Shown: positions 8,689 through 16,228 of the stretch, one piece after another | How the letters are laid out: the number at the start of each line of letters is the position of its first letter | Numbering within the stretch: position 1 is the first letter of the stretch | From: Streptomyces rubellomurinus | GTDB taxonomy: Bacteria; Actinomycetota; Actinomycetes; Streptomycetales; Streptomycetaceae | Reading direction: 5' to 3' | DNA length: 40,032 nucleotides | Assembly (NCBI RefSeq): GCF_000961885.1 | Contig: NZ_JZKH01000079.1 | Coordinates: 1 to 40,032, forward strand | Program-made: the position numbers and the translations under genes | The notes under the pieces: generated by a model | Seen by the model: the letters and a program-made list of their open reading frames with translations, nothing else | Databases searched by the model: none | What the model was told of the DNA's origin: nothing

Positions 8689-9281
8689 GGCTCGCCGGCC
8701 CGGGTGGGCGCGTACGTGGTGCCGACGGGCGACGGCGAGGGCGAGGGCGAGGGCGACGGCGTCGCGGCGGGCGCGTGGGCGGGCGCCGGACGGTCGGCGG
8801 CCGCGTACGGCTGCAGCCGCAGGCCGTCCGCGTAGCACCAGCGGTCCTGCGCCGGGTCGAACACCCACAGCTCGCCGCCGTCCACCACCAGCCCGAGCCG
8901 CAGCCCGCGGGCCCGCTCCCGGAAGGTCGCCAGGTCCAGGGTGCCCGCCGCCAGGTCCTCCAGCAGCGCCCGGTAGCGGGCCAGCGCGGCCTCCGCCTCG
9001 GCCAGCGCCGGGCGCGGGTCGACGGTACGGGCGGGCGCGGCGCCGGCGGCGGGCGGGGGCTGCGGGAGGGTGAGCAGCAGCCGGCCGTCGACCCAGGCCG
9101 TCCAGCCGTTGGAGCAGAGCACCTGCGCCCAGTCGCCCTGCCGGGCCAGCAGCTGCACCGGCAGCAGCGCGTCCAGCCGGGCGGTCGGCACGGCCGGGTC
9201 CGGGGCCGCCCAGCTGGCCATCCCGCCCGGCGGGGCGACATGGCTGGGGCGGAACGCGAACTGGTCCATCGCTGGCTGCAC
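8685..9281 (-). CDS. SH3-like domain protein of the kinase/FHA-ABC operon
   Basis: The 198-residue protein has an N-terminal bacterial SH3-like domain (about 28-70; LLARQGDWAQVLCSNGWTAWVDGRLLL), a helical, coiled-coil-prone segment (about 85-125), a second small sheet domain and a Ser-Pro repeat tail. No signal peptide or membrane segment is seen. It probably works as an adaptor with the kinase downstream, to which it is coupled by a GTGA overlap. The start could be GTG at 9281 or ATG at 9269; a GAGGAA stretch lies next to both, so the choice is uncertain by four codons. Confidence 0.7.
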   Translation of the reverse strand: MQPAMDQFAFRPSHVAPPGGMASWAAPDPAVPTARLDALLPVQLLARQGDWAQVLCSNGWTAWVDGRLLLTLPQPPPAAGAAPARTVDPRPALAEAEAALARYRALLEDLAAGTLDLATFRERARGLRLGLVVDGGELWVFDPAQDRWCYADGLRLQPYAAADRPAPAHAPAATPSPSPSPSPSPVGTTYAPTRAGEP

Positions 9282-9364
9282 TTCCTCGCTGCTCCTTCAC
9301 TCTACCGGCGGGTCCACCACCGCACCCGGCCGCGCACGAGCCGCCCACCGGCGGCGCCCGGCCG

Positions 9365-11743
9365 CTACCGGCGCATGATCGCCGGCTCGTGCCGCCGCAG
9401 CAGCCCCAGCACCAGCAGCCCGTACGCCGCCGACAGCCCCGGCAGCACCGCCATGCTCACCAGCCAGCCGGGCCGCTCGTGCCGGAACATCGGGTCGGCG
9501 GTGATCGCGGTCGGGAAGACGCCGTGCAGCTCCACCGTGCGGGTCATCGCCGACATGCCCCAGCGGGACGGGATCAGCCAGGCCAGCTGCTCCAGGCCGG
9601 GCACGCCGTGCAGTTTGAGCATCAGCCCGCTGAACACGATCTGCACCACCGACAGCAGCACCAGCAGCGGCATGGTGGCCTCCTCCTTCCCCACCAGCGC
9701 GGACACCACCAGGCCGAGCATCATCGCGGAGAAGGCGAGCAGCCCGACCGCGATGATCAGCTCGGGCAGCTGCGGCATCACCACACCGGTCGGCACCGCG
9801 AAGGAGAGGTCGACGCCGGCCAGCCCGACCACCGTGAGCACCGCCGCCTGCAGCACCGTGACCGTGCCCAGCACCACCACCTTGGACACCAGGTAGGCCG
9901 ATCTGGACAGGCCGACCACCCGCTCCCGCCGGTAGATCGCCCGTTCCTTGACCAGCTCGCGCACCGAGTTGGCGGAGCCGGTGAGCAGCCCGCCGATGCA
10001 CAGCGTGAGCAGGCAGTTGACGGCGTTGTCGGGGGAGAGGCGGGAGCCGGCCATCGCCCGGCACATCACGCCGATCACGAAGGGCAGCGCCACCATGACG
10101 GTGAGGAACAGCCGGTCGGCCGCCAGCACCGAGGTGTAGCGGCGTACCAGGGTGCCGAGTTGGGCGAACCAGCCCTGCGGCTTCTCCCGGCCGATCGCCG
10201 GGGCGGGCCGCTCGGCCGGCGCGCGGTGCGGCAGTGCGGGCACGGCCTCCGCCGTGACGTACCGGCGGTACTGCGGGGAGGCGCGGAAGCGCTGCTGCCA
10301 CGCGGCGTGGTCCTCGTTCTCGAAGGCCTCGAAGGCCTCCGGCCACTCCTCGAAGCCGAAGTAGGCCAGCGCCTCGCCGGGCGGGCCGTAGTAGGCGGTG
10401 CGGCCGCCTGGGGCCAGCACCAGCAGCCGGTCGCAGACGCCCAGGCTCAGCACGCTGTGGGTGACCACGACCACCGTGCGGCCGTCGTCGGCCAGGCCGC
10501 GCAGCATGTGCATCACCGAGCGCTCCATGCCCGGGTCCAGACCGGAGGTCGGCTCGTCGAGGAAGAGCAGCGAGGGCTTGGTGAGCAGTTCCAGGGCGAC
10601 GCTGACCCGCTTGCGCTGGCCGCCGGAGAGGCTGGCGATCACCTGGTCGGCCCGGCCGTCGAGGCCGAGTTCGCCGATCACCTCGGCGACCCGGGCCTCC
10701 CGCTCGCCCCGGGCGGTGTCGCCGGGGAAGCGCAGTTCGGCGGCGTAGGCGAGGGCGCGGCGCACGGTGAGCTGGGTGTGCAGGATGTCGTCCTGCGGCA
10801 CCAGGCCGATCCGGCGGCGCAGTTCGGCGTAGTCGCGGTAGAGGTCGCGCCCGTCGTAGAGCACGGTGCCCTCGTCGGCCGGGCGCAGACCGGTCAGCGC
10901 GTTGAGCAGGGTGGACTTGCCGGCGCCGCTCGGGCCGGCGACGGCCAGCAGCGAGCGTTCGGCGAGCGGGAAGCCGACGTCGTCCAGCAGCACCCGGTGG
11001 TCGGGGCCGACCCGGACGACCAGGTGCTGGACGTCCAGGGAGATCTCGCCGGTGTCGGTGTACTCGACCAGCCGGCCGTCGACGAGGCAGAGCGCGGAGT
11101 GGCCGATCCCGATGAGGTCGGCCGGGCCGACCGGGGCGCGCTGCACCGGGCTGCCGTTGAGGTAGGTGCCGTTGTGGCTGGCGAGGTCGACGATCTCGTG
11201 GCCGCCGCCGGGCAGTTCGCGCAGCTCGGCGTGGTGGCGGGAGACCACCAGGTCGTCCAGGACGAGGTCGTTGTCGTGCGAGCGGCCGATCCGCAGCGTG
11301 CGTTCGGGCAGCGGCCGGACGGAGCTGGGGCTGCGGAAGGTGCCGGAGGCCTGCGGGGCGAGGACGGCGGTGCGGTCGCCGGGGGCGAGCCCCGGGGCGA
11401 GGGCGGGGCCGGGGACGGGCCGGGGCAGGCCGGCCAGGGTGGCGGCCGGGCCGCTGGACGGGTCCCCGAAGCGCAGGTGGGTGCCCGCGCCGACGTCCTC
11501 GCTGCTGACCCGGTGGCCGTCGTCGAAGGTGCCGTTGGTGCTGCCGACGTCCTCCAGCAGCCAGTGGTCGTCGACGGCGCGCAGCACCGCGTGGTGCCAG
11601 GAGACCCGGGGGTCGTCCAGCACGATCTCGCTGGTCGGGTCGCGGCCGACGTGGTACTCCCGGCCGGGGTCGATCAGCTGGGACCCGGAGTCGGTGAGCA
11701 GGACGAGGGGCGGCGCGCTGGGTGCGCCGGGGCGCGCTCCCAT
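9365..11743 (-). CDS. ABC-2 transporter with two N-terminal FHA domains
   Basis: This 792-residue fusion contains two FHA domains (about 20-95 and 145-215; motifs GRD/SxxH/STNGT and GRS/SRHH/HNGT), then an ABC ATPase (Walker A GPSGAGKST, signature LSGGQRKR, Walker B LLFLDEP, switch THSV), and a C-terminal ABC-2 membrane domain with about six helices. The architecture matches the Rv1747 type of exporter, in which the FHA domains bind phosphothreonines placed by a partner Ser/Thr kinase. Its substrate is unknown; Rv1747 is linked to cell-envelope lipid-linked material. The gene heads the operon with the SH3-like protein and the kinase. ATG at 11743 has no Shine-Dalgarno. Confidence 0.92.
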   Translation of the reverse strand: MGARPGAPSAPPLVLLTDSGSQLIDPGREYHVGRDPTSEIVLDDPRVSWHHAVLRAVDDHWLLEDVGSTNGTFDDGHRVSSEDVGAGTHLRFGDPSSGPAATLAGLPRPVPGPALAPGLAPGDRTAVLAPQASGTFRSPSSVRPLPERTLRIGRSHDNDLVLDDLVVSRHHAELRELPGGGHEIVDLASHNGTYLNGSPVQRAPVGPADLIGIGHSALCLVDGRLVEYTDTGEISLDVQHLVVRVGPDHRVLLDDVGFPLAERSLLAVAGPSGAGKSTLLNALTGLRPADEGTVLYDGRDLYRDYAELRRRIGLVPQDDILHTQLTVRRALAYAAELRFPGDTARGEREARVAEVIGELGLDGRADQVIASLSGGQRKRVSVALELLTKPSLLFLDEPTSGLDPGMERSVMHMLRGLADDGRTVVVVTHSVLSLGVCDRLLVLAPGGRTAYYGPPGEALAYFGFEEWPEAFEAFENEDHAAWQQRFRASPQYRRYVTAEAVPALPHRAPAERPAPAIGREKPQGWFAQLGTLVRRYTSVLAADRLFLTVMVALPFVIGVMCRAMAGSRLSPDNAVNCLLTLCIGGLLTGSANSVRELVKERAIYRRERVVGLSRSAYLVSKVVVLGTVTVLQAAVLTVVGLAGVDLSFAVPTGVVMPQLPELIIAVGLLAFSAMMLGLVVSALVGKEEATMPLLVLLSVVQIVFSGLMLKLHGVPGLEQLAWLIPSRWGMSAMTRTVELHGVFPTAITADPMFRHERPGWLVSMAVLPGLSAAYGLLVLGLLRRHEPAIMRR

Positions 11744-11759
11744 GGTCGGAAGTCTAGCC
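11743..11759 (-). promoter_or_regulatory. Probable leaderless -10 box, TAGACT-N7-ATG
   Basis: On the minus strand TAGACT is followed by 7 bases and then the ATG of the FHA-ABC gene, which is the geometry of a leaderless actinobacterial transcript. No good -35 hexamer was found, so the call is tentative. Confidence 0.45.
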
Positions 11760-11805
11760 GCGGCCCGGGTTCCCGGCCCGTCCGGCGCCGGGCGCCGAAC
11801 GGGCC

Positions 11806-11842
11806 GGACGGAGATCGGACTGGACGGAGATTGGACTGGACC
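11806..11842. repeat. Tandem 16-bp repeat upstream of the acyltransferase
   Basis: Two copies of a 16-base unit (11806-11821 and 11822-11837) differ by one base, GGACGGAGATCGGACT against GGACGGAGATTGGACT, and a third partial copy (GGACC) follows. The second and third copies run into the operator-like motif at 11832-11843. Confidence 0.75.
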
Positions 11843-11866
11843 ACTGGGAAGGCGCGGCACTATCGT
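11832..11866 (+). promoter_or_regulatory. DasR/GntR-like operator D and promoter of the acyltransferase
   Basis: TGGACTGGACCA (11832-11843) matches the DasR-responsive-element core TGGTCTAGACCA at 10 of 12 positions. The embedded TGGACC (11837-11842) could be the -35, with TATCGT (11861-11866) as the -10 after 18 bases. The same arrangement occurs upstream of the condensation-domain gene (35100-35134). The start codon is 45 bases past the -10. Confidence 0.5.
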
Positions 11867-11911
11867 TCGGCGTGCCCGCGCGCCGTCCGCCGCCGCCCCG
11901 GGAGGGGACCC

Positions 11912-13261
11912 ATGACCAGCTGGCCGCAGTTGCGCCGCCGCCGGACCGTCCGCGCCGGCCGCGCCACCGGGCGGGTGCTGCGCTGCGGCCTGATGGACAC
12001 CATGCTCGCCGACCTCGCCGTCTCCGTCGTCCTCTACTTCGAACGGCCGCTGGACGACGACCGGCTCGCCGCCGGCCTGGCCCGCGCCCTGGAACGGGTG
12101 CCGGTCTTCGCCGGCCGGCTGCGCACCGAGGGCGACGTGCTGAGCGCGGTCTGCGACGACACCGGCGTGCCGCTGGACGTGTACACCGTCGAGGGCACCC
12201 TCGCCGAGGCGATGGGCCGGGCGACCGCGACCGGCGCCGACCTGGTCGACCCGGTGGACGCCCCGGCCGCCCGGCTCGGCGGCGCCCCGCTGCTCACCGT
12301 CCGGGTCACCCGCACCGCGGACGGCGGGACGGTCCTCGGCTGCTCCTGGCACCACGCGATCGGCGACCTGCACAGCTTCGTCCTGCTGCTGCGGATCTGG
12401 TCCGCCGCGGTCGAGGGAGAGCCCCTGGCGGAGGCCGAACTCGTCGACGACCAGGACGCGTTGCTGGACCGGGTGGTGCCGGCCCCGGACTGCGGACGGC
12501 CCGGCTTCCGGATCCCCGCGGCGGCGGAGGCCGAGCTGCTGGCCCGCGAGGTGGCGGCCGCGCCGCGCGCCAACCGAGTGGTGCAGGTTCACTTCGGCGA
12601 GGCCGAAGTGCGCCGGATGCGCGCGGAGTTCGGCGCGGCCGCCGGGCGCCGGCTCTCCGCCGGGGACGTGCTCTGCGCCCATCTGCTGAGCACCCTGCGG
12701 GAGTTGGACGGGGACCGGGCCGAGCGGATGCTCACCGTTCCGGTCAACGCCCGCCGCTGGCTGGGCCTGTCGCCCGCGCTGGTGGGCAACCTGCTGAGCG
12801 AGGTGCACCTGCCGCACCGGCCCGAGGACGGGCCGGCGGCGCTGGCCGGCGCGCTGCGGGCGGCGGTCGAGGACTTCCCGGCCGCCCACCTCAACCTGCG
12901 CGCCAACCTGGACTTCCTGGCCGCGGTCGGCCGCTCCCGGCTCGGCGCGTGCGTGCCGCTGGGCTTCGACCCGGCGGCGCGCCGGTTCAGCTTCTCCAAC
13001 TGGAGCCGTTTCGGCGTCTACCGGCTGAGCTTCCAGGGCCGGCGGCCGGTGTTCTTCAGCCCGGCGGCGAACTACCCGCTGCCCTGGGTCGGTTGGACGG
13101 TCGAGGGGTTCGGCGGCAGCGGCTTCCTGAGCACCGTGGTGCTGCCCGCCCGGCTCGCCGCCCGGGTGCGCGGGGCGGACGGCCGGGCGGCGCTGCACCG
13201 CTTCCGGGCGGCCGACGACGAACTGCCCGCCCTGGCGGCCGCGGTGCCCAGGGTGATCTGA
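11912..13261 (+). CDS. BAHD-like (PF02458-type) acyltransferase
   Basis: The 449-residue protein has the size and layout of the BAHD/trichothecene-acyltransferase family, which moves an acyl group from CoA (or a carrier protein) to a hydroxyl or amine. The catalytic motif HHAIGD (His147-Asp152) is intact; the second structural motif (DFGWG in plants) is replaced by something like NWSRFGVY near residue 365. ATG at 11912 has a GGGAGGGG upstream. The gene converges on the main biosynthetic operon with only 6 bases between stop codons, and its promoter carries an operator like other cluster promoters, so it probably belongs to the cluster and acylates an intermediate. A condensation-like or wax-ester-synthase relative is the alternative. 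Confidence 0.75.
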   Translation: MTSWPQLRRRRTVRAGRATGRVLRCGLMDTMLADLAVSVVLYFERPLDDDRLAAGLARALERVPVFAGRLRTEGDVLSAVCDDTGVPLDVYTVEGTLAEAMGRATATGADLVDPVDAPAARLGGAPLLTVRVTRTADGGTVLGCSWHHAIGDLHSFVLLLRIWSAAVEGEPLAEAELVDDQDALLDRVVPAPDCGRPGFRIPAAAEAELLAREVAAAPRANRVVQVHFGEAEVRRMRAEFGAAAGRRLSAGDVLCAHLLSTLRELDGDRAERMLTVPVNARRWLGLSPALVGNLLSEVHLPHRPEDGPAALAGALRAAVEDFPAAHLNLRANLDFLAAVGRSRLGACVPLGFDPAARRFSFSNWSRFGVYRLSFQGRRPVFFSPAANYPLPWVGWTVEGFGGSGFLSTVVLPARLAARVRGADGRAALHRFRAADDELPALAAAVPRVI

Positions 13262-13267
13262 CGGCCC

Positions 13268-14236
13268 TCAGGACTCCTTGACCACCGCGCGCAGCGCGTG
13301 GCGCAGCTGCTCCCGGGAGGGCTGCAGGGCGCGGTCGAGGGCCGGGGCGAACGGCAGGACGGCGCCGTCCGGGCGGGTGATCCGCCGGGGCGGGGCGATC
13401 AGCCGCAGCTGTTCGGCGGCGGTGGCGAGCAGTTCGGCGGCGAAGCCGCAGCTGCGGTTGGCGTCGTCGAACACCACCAGCCGGCCGGTGCGCTCCAGCG
13501 AGCCGGCGAGCGCGTCCCAGTCGAACGGGTACAGCGTGCGCGGGTCCAGCACCTCGACCGAGATCTCCGGCGCCAACTCCTCGGCGACGGCCAGCGCGTC
13601 GTGCACCAGGTGGCCGACGGCGACCACGGTGACGTCGGTGCCCGGGCGGTGGATCCGGGCCCGGCCGAGCGGGATCGGGGCGAGCTCCCAGGTGACGGTC
13701 TCGCGCACCGGCAGGGCCGCCGCGGGCGCGAACACCACCACCGGGTCCCGGTCCCGGACGGCCGAGCGCAGCAGCCCGTAGGCGTCGGTGGGGGTGGCGG
13801 GCACCACGGTCTTCATCCCGGCGTGCGCGAACAGGCTGTACGGGTGGTCGGAGTGCTGCCCGGCCCAGCCGTCACGGGAGCCGGAGCCGGGCACCAGGCA
13901 GGTCAGCGGGACGGCCGCCTGGCCGCCGGTCATCAGCGAGAACTTGTGGGCCTGGTTGACGAGTTGCTCGAAGACCAGGAACAGCAGCGAGGGGATCTGG
14001 AACTCCAGCACCGGCCGCCGCCCGGCCAGTGCCGCGCCGACCGCCATCGCCGTGAAGGCCTGTTCGGACAGCGGGGTGTCCACGACCCGTTCGGGGCCGA
14101 AGCGGTCCAGCAGGCCGAGCGTGGGGCCGGCCAGCCCGGCGCCGACGTCCTCGCCGAAGACGCAGACCGCCGGGTCGGCGGCGAGTTCGTCGGCGAGCGC
14201 CCGGTTGAGCGCCTTGGTGTACGAGAGCCTGGTCAC
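13268..14236 (-). CDS. 2-oxo-acid dehydrogenase E1 component, beta subunit
   Basis: The 322-residue protein matches the pyruvate/branched-chain 2-oxo-acid dehydrogenase E1 beta family from end to end, with VFGEDVG at the cofactor site, VVDTPLSEQAF, and the C-terminal transketolase domain (LDPRTLYPFDWD). Together with the alpha subunit it binds thiamine diphosphate and decarboxylates a 2-oxo acid. The GTG at 14236 overlaps the alpha gene by 4 bases. It is the last gene of the operon. No E2 or E3 subunit is encoded nearby, as in the phenylglycine genes pglB/pglC of pristinamycin producers. The substrate might be 4-hydroxyphenylglyoxylate, 4-hydroxyphenylpyruvate or a branched-chain keto acid. 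Confidence 0.9.
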   Translation of the reverse strand: MTRLSYTKALNRALADELAADPAVCVFGEDVGAGLAGPTLGLLDRFGPERVVDTPLSEQAFTAMAVGAALAGRRPVLEFQIPSLLFLVFEQLVNQAHKFSLMTGGQAAVPLTCLVPGSGSRDGWAGQHSDHPYSLFAHAGMKTVVPATPTDAYGLLRSAVRDRDPVVVFAPAAALPVRETVTWELAPIPLGRARIHRPGTDVTVVAVGHLVHDALAVAEELAPEISVEVLDPRTLYPFDWDALAGSLERTGRLVVFDDANRSCGFAAELLATAAEQLRLIAPPRRITRPDGAVLPFAPALDRALQPSREQLRHALRAVVKES

Positions 14237-15267
14237 GCGACCGCCCCCGCCCGGGGGCGCAGCCCGTCCGCGTACAGGTGGTCGAGCGCCCCGGCCGGAT
14301 CGGGGTGCGCCGAGGCGAGCGCGAACTCCCGGGCTGCGCCGAGCCGTTCGGCCACCGCGCGGTCGAGCCCGGCGACCGTCGCCGGGTCGAGCAGGGCGGC
14401 GGCCCGGGGGAGTGGATCGTGGGCCCGCCAGGCCTCGACCTCCTCGGGGCTGCGGTAGCGCAGCTTCATCCGCCGTTCCATGGTGTGGTGGCCCTCGTAC
14501 CGGTAGGTGCGGCACTCCAGGAAGCCGGGCCCGCCGCCGCCGCGGGCCCGTTCGACGGCGCGCAGCGCGGCGGCCCGGACGGCCTCGGTGTCCATGCCGT
14601 CCACCTCCTCGGCGGGGATGCCGAAGGCGGCGGCGCGGCCGGTGGCGCTGCCCGCGACCGCGGTGGCGGCGGGCAGGGTGGTGGCGTAGCCGTTGTTCTC
14701 GCAGACGAACACCACCGGCAGGCGCCACATCGCGGCGAGGTTGAGCGATTCGAGCAGGACGCCCTGGTTGAGCGCGCCGTCGCCGAAGAACGCGACGGCC
14801 ACCGAGGCGCTGCGGGCCTGCTTGGCCGCCCAGGCGGCGCCGACCGCGATCGGGGCGCCGGCGCCGACGATGCCGTTGGCGCCGAGGATGCCGAGCGCGA
14901 GGTCGGCGGCGTGCATCGAGCCGCCCCGGCCGCGGTTCAACCCGTCGACGCGGCCGGCGAGTTCGGCGAGCAGCCGGCCAGGGTCGACGCCCCGGGCGAG
15001 GACGTGGCCGTGGCCGCGGTGGGTGCTGGTGAGCCGGTCGGCCGGGCCGAGCGCCGAGCAGACGCCGACCGCGACGGCCTCCTGCCCGATGTACGGGTGG
15101 ATGCCGCCGGGGATCGCGCCGGACGTCACCAGGGCGAGGGCCAGCTCCTCGAAGCCGCGGATCAGCCGCAGCGCCCGGTAGCGCTCGACGGGCCCGCCCA
15201 GCGGCAGGGGCACGACGGGGGAGGCGGGCGCGGGGGAGGCGGGCGCCGGAGAGGTGGGCGCGGTCAC
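14233..15267 (-). CDS. 2-oxo-acid dehydrogenase E1 component, alpha subunit
   Basis: The 344-residue protein has the E1 alpha thiamine-diphosphate motif: GDG at about 162-164, closing with ENN at about 190-192, plus the conserved THRGHGH and RGGSMH segments. The first 20 residues are a Pro/Ala/Ser repeat not seen in typical E1 alpha subunits. The GTG at 15267 overlaps the dioxygenase stop by 4 bases. The substrate-channel residues cannot be assigned by eye. It may act as a decarboxylase-acyltransferase, giving an acyl-CoA with host E2/E3, or as a two-component thiamine-dependent carboligase. Neither can be chosen from the sequence alone. Confidence 0.9.
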   Translation of the reverse strand: MTAPTSPAPASPAPASPVVPLPLGGPVERYRALRLIRGFEELALALVTSGAIPGGIHPYIGQEAVAVGVCSALGPADRLTSTHRGHGHVLARGVDPGRLLAELAGRVDGLNRGRGGSMHAADLALGILGANGIVGAGAPIAVGAAWAAKQARSASVAVAFFGDGALNQGVLLESLNLAAMWRLPVVFVCENNGYATTLPAATAVAGSATGRAAAFGIPAEEVDGMDTEAVRAAALRAVERARGGGGPGFLECRTYRYEGHHTMERRMKLRYRSPEEVEAWRAHDPLPRAAALLDPATVAGLDRAVAERLGAAREFALASAHPDPAGALDHLYADGLRPRAGAVA

Positions 15268-16178
15268 AGCGACCCTCGCCACAGGGTCGGGCAGTAGGCC
15301 GGGTCGGCGTAGTCGGGCCGGCCGTCGGCGGTGCGGCGGACCAGGACGTCGTGGTTGTAGACGACCGGTTCGCCGTCCGGGGTGTCGTGCCGGCGGTACT
15401 CGTTGGCGCCGTCCTGCAGGTGCAGCGAGACGGCGCGGCGCGGGTGGGCGGCGAGGTTGGGGCCGCTGCCGTGGTAGGTGCGGCAGTGGTGGAAGGACAC
15501 GTGGCCGCGCGGGATCAGCATCGGGATCCGGGTGACCGGGCGGCCGTTGTGGGCGGCGTTGGCCTCCAGGATGGCGTCGAGCTCGCCGTTGTCGCGGTCG
15601 GCGAAGTGCCGGGTGGAGTCCTCCGCGGAGGGCAGTTCGCGCCAGCGGTGGCTGCCGTCGACCATGGTGATGGTGCCGTTCTCCTCCCGGCAGTCGTGGA
15701 AGGGGATGAAGGCGGTCAGCATCTCCTCCGAGCTGGAGGTCTGCCAGTAGTGCTTGTCGAAGTGCCAGGGCACCCGGTTGGTGGGCTCCTCCGGCGCCGG
15801 GGGTTTGTGGATCAGGGTGGACTGGAAGATCCTGATCTCCTCGGCGCCGGCGAGGAGCGCGGCCACCGCGCCGACCAGCGGCTTGCGCAGGATCGCGCCG
15901 ATCGCGTCACTCTCGTAGTGGACGTAGTCGTTGTGCCGCTGGACGGGGCCGTGTGCGGGCTCCCAGGAGGCCAACCGTGGCGGCCGGACCGGGAGTTCGC
16001 GATCGCGTCGGCCCTCGTAGTACCGGTCGGCCGCGGCCTGCAGGCCGGCCAGCTCCTCGTCGGTGAAGAGCTTGCGGGACAGGTACCAGCCGCGCTCGCG
16101 GTAGTGCGCCACCTCGTCGGGGGTGGGCAGCAGGGCGAGGTCGGCCGCGGAGAGCTGGAACTCGGCGACGGTGGTCAC
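15264..16178 (-). CDS. Phytanoyl-CoA dioxygenase (PhyH) family oxygenase
   Basis: The 304-residue protein belongs to the non-haem Fe(II)/2-oxoglutarate-dependent PhyH family. The iron-binding facial triad is visible as HFD (His139, Asp141) and a distal His236 in YHGSGPN; a basic pair near residue 247 (HPRR) would hold 2-oxoglutarate. Such enzymes hydroxylate, halogenate or desaturate tailored intermediates. A halogenase is unlikely because the Asp of HxD is kept. GTG at 16178 has a GAAGGA upstream. The gene sits between hmaS and the E1 genes, so an aromatic or amino-acid-derived intermediate is the likely substrate, by context only. Confidence 0.85.
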   Translation of the reverse strand: MTTVAEFQLSAADLALLPTPDEVAHYRERGWYLSRKLFTDEELAGLQAAADRYYEGRRDRELPVRPPRLASWEPAHGPVQRHNDYVHYESDAIGAILRKPLVGAVAALLAGAEEIRIFQSTLIHKPPAPEEPTNRVPWHFDKHYWQTSSSEEMLTAFIPFHDCREENGTITMVDGSHRWRELPSAEDSTRHFADRDNGELDAILEANAAHNGRPVTRIPMLIPRGHVSFHHCRTYHGSGPNLAAHPRRAVSLHLQDGANEYRRHDTPDGEPVVYNHDVLVRRTADGRPDYADPAYCPTLWRGSL

Positions 16179-16201
16179 GCAGGTGTGTCCTTCTCGCTCA
16201 G

Positions 16202-16226
16202 GGGCGGGTCACCGGGTGACCCGCCC
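16202..16226. terminator. Intra-operon hairpin after hmaS
   Basis: GGGCGGGTCA (16202-16211) and TGACCCGCCC (16217-16226) form a perfect 10-bp stem with a 5-base loop directly after the hmaS stop codon and before the dioxygenase gene. No T-run follows. It could attenuate read-through or protect the upstream mRNA. Confidence 0.6.
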
Positions 16227-16228
16227 GG

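Noticed and set aside
9389..13261. 1290-residue plus-strand reading frame
   Set aside because: Most of it is the antisense of the FHA-ABC gene. Only the part from ATG 11912 has family motifs (HHAIGD).
13262..13267. Terminator between the acyltransferase and E1 beta
   Set aside because: The stop codons are 6 bases apart and no inverted repeat was found around them.
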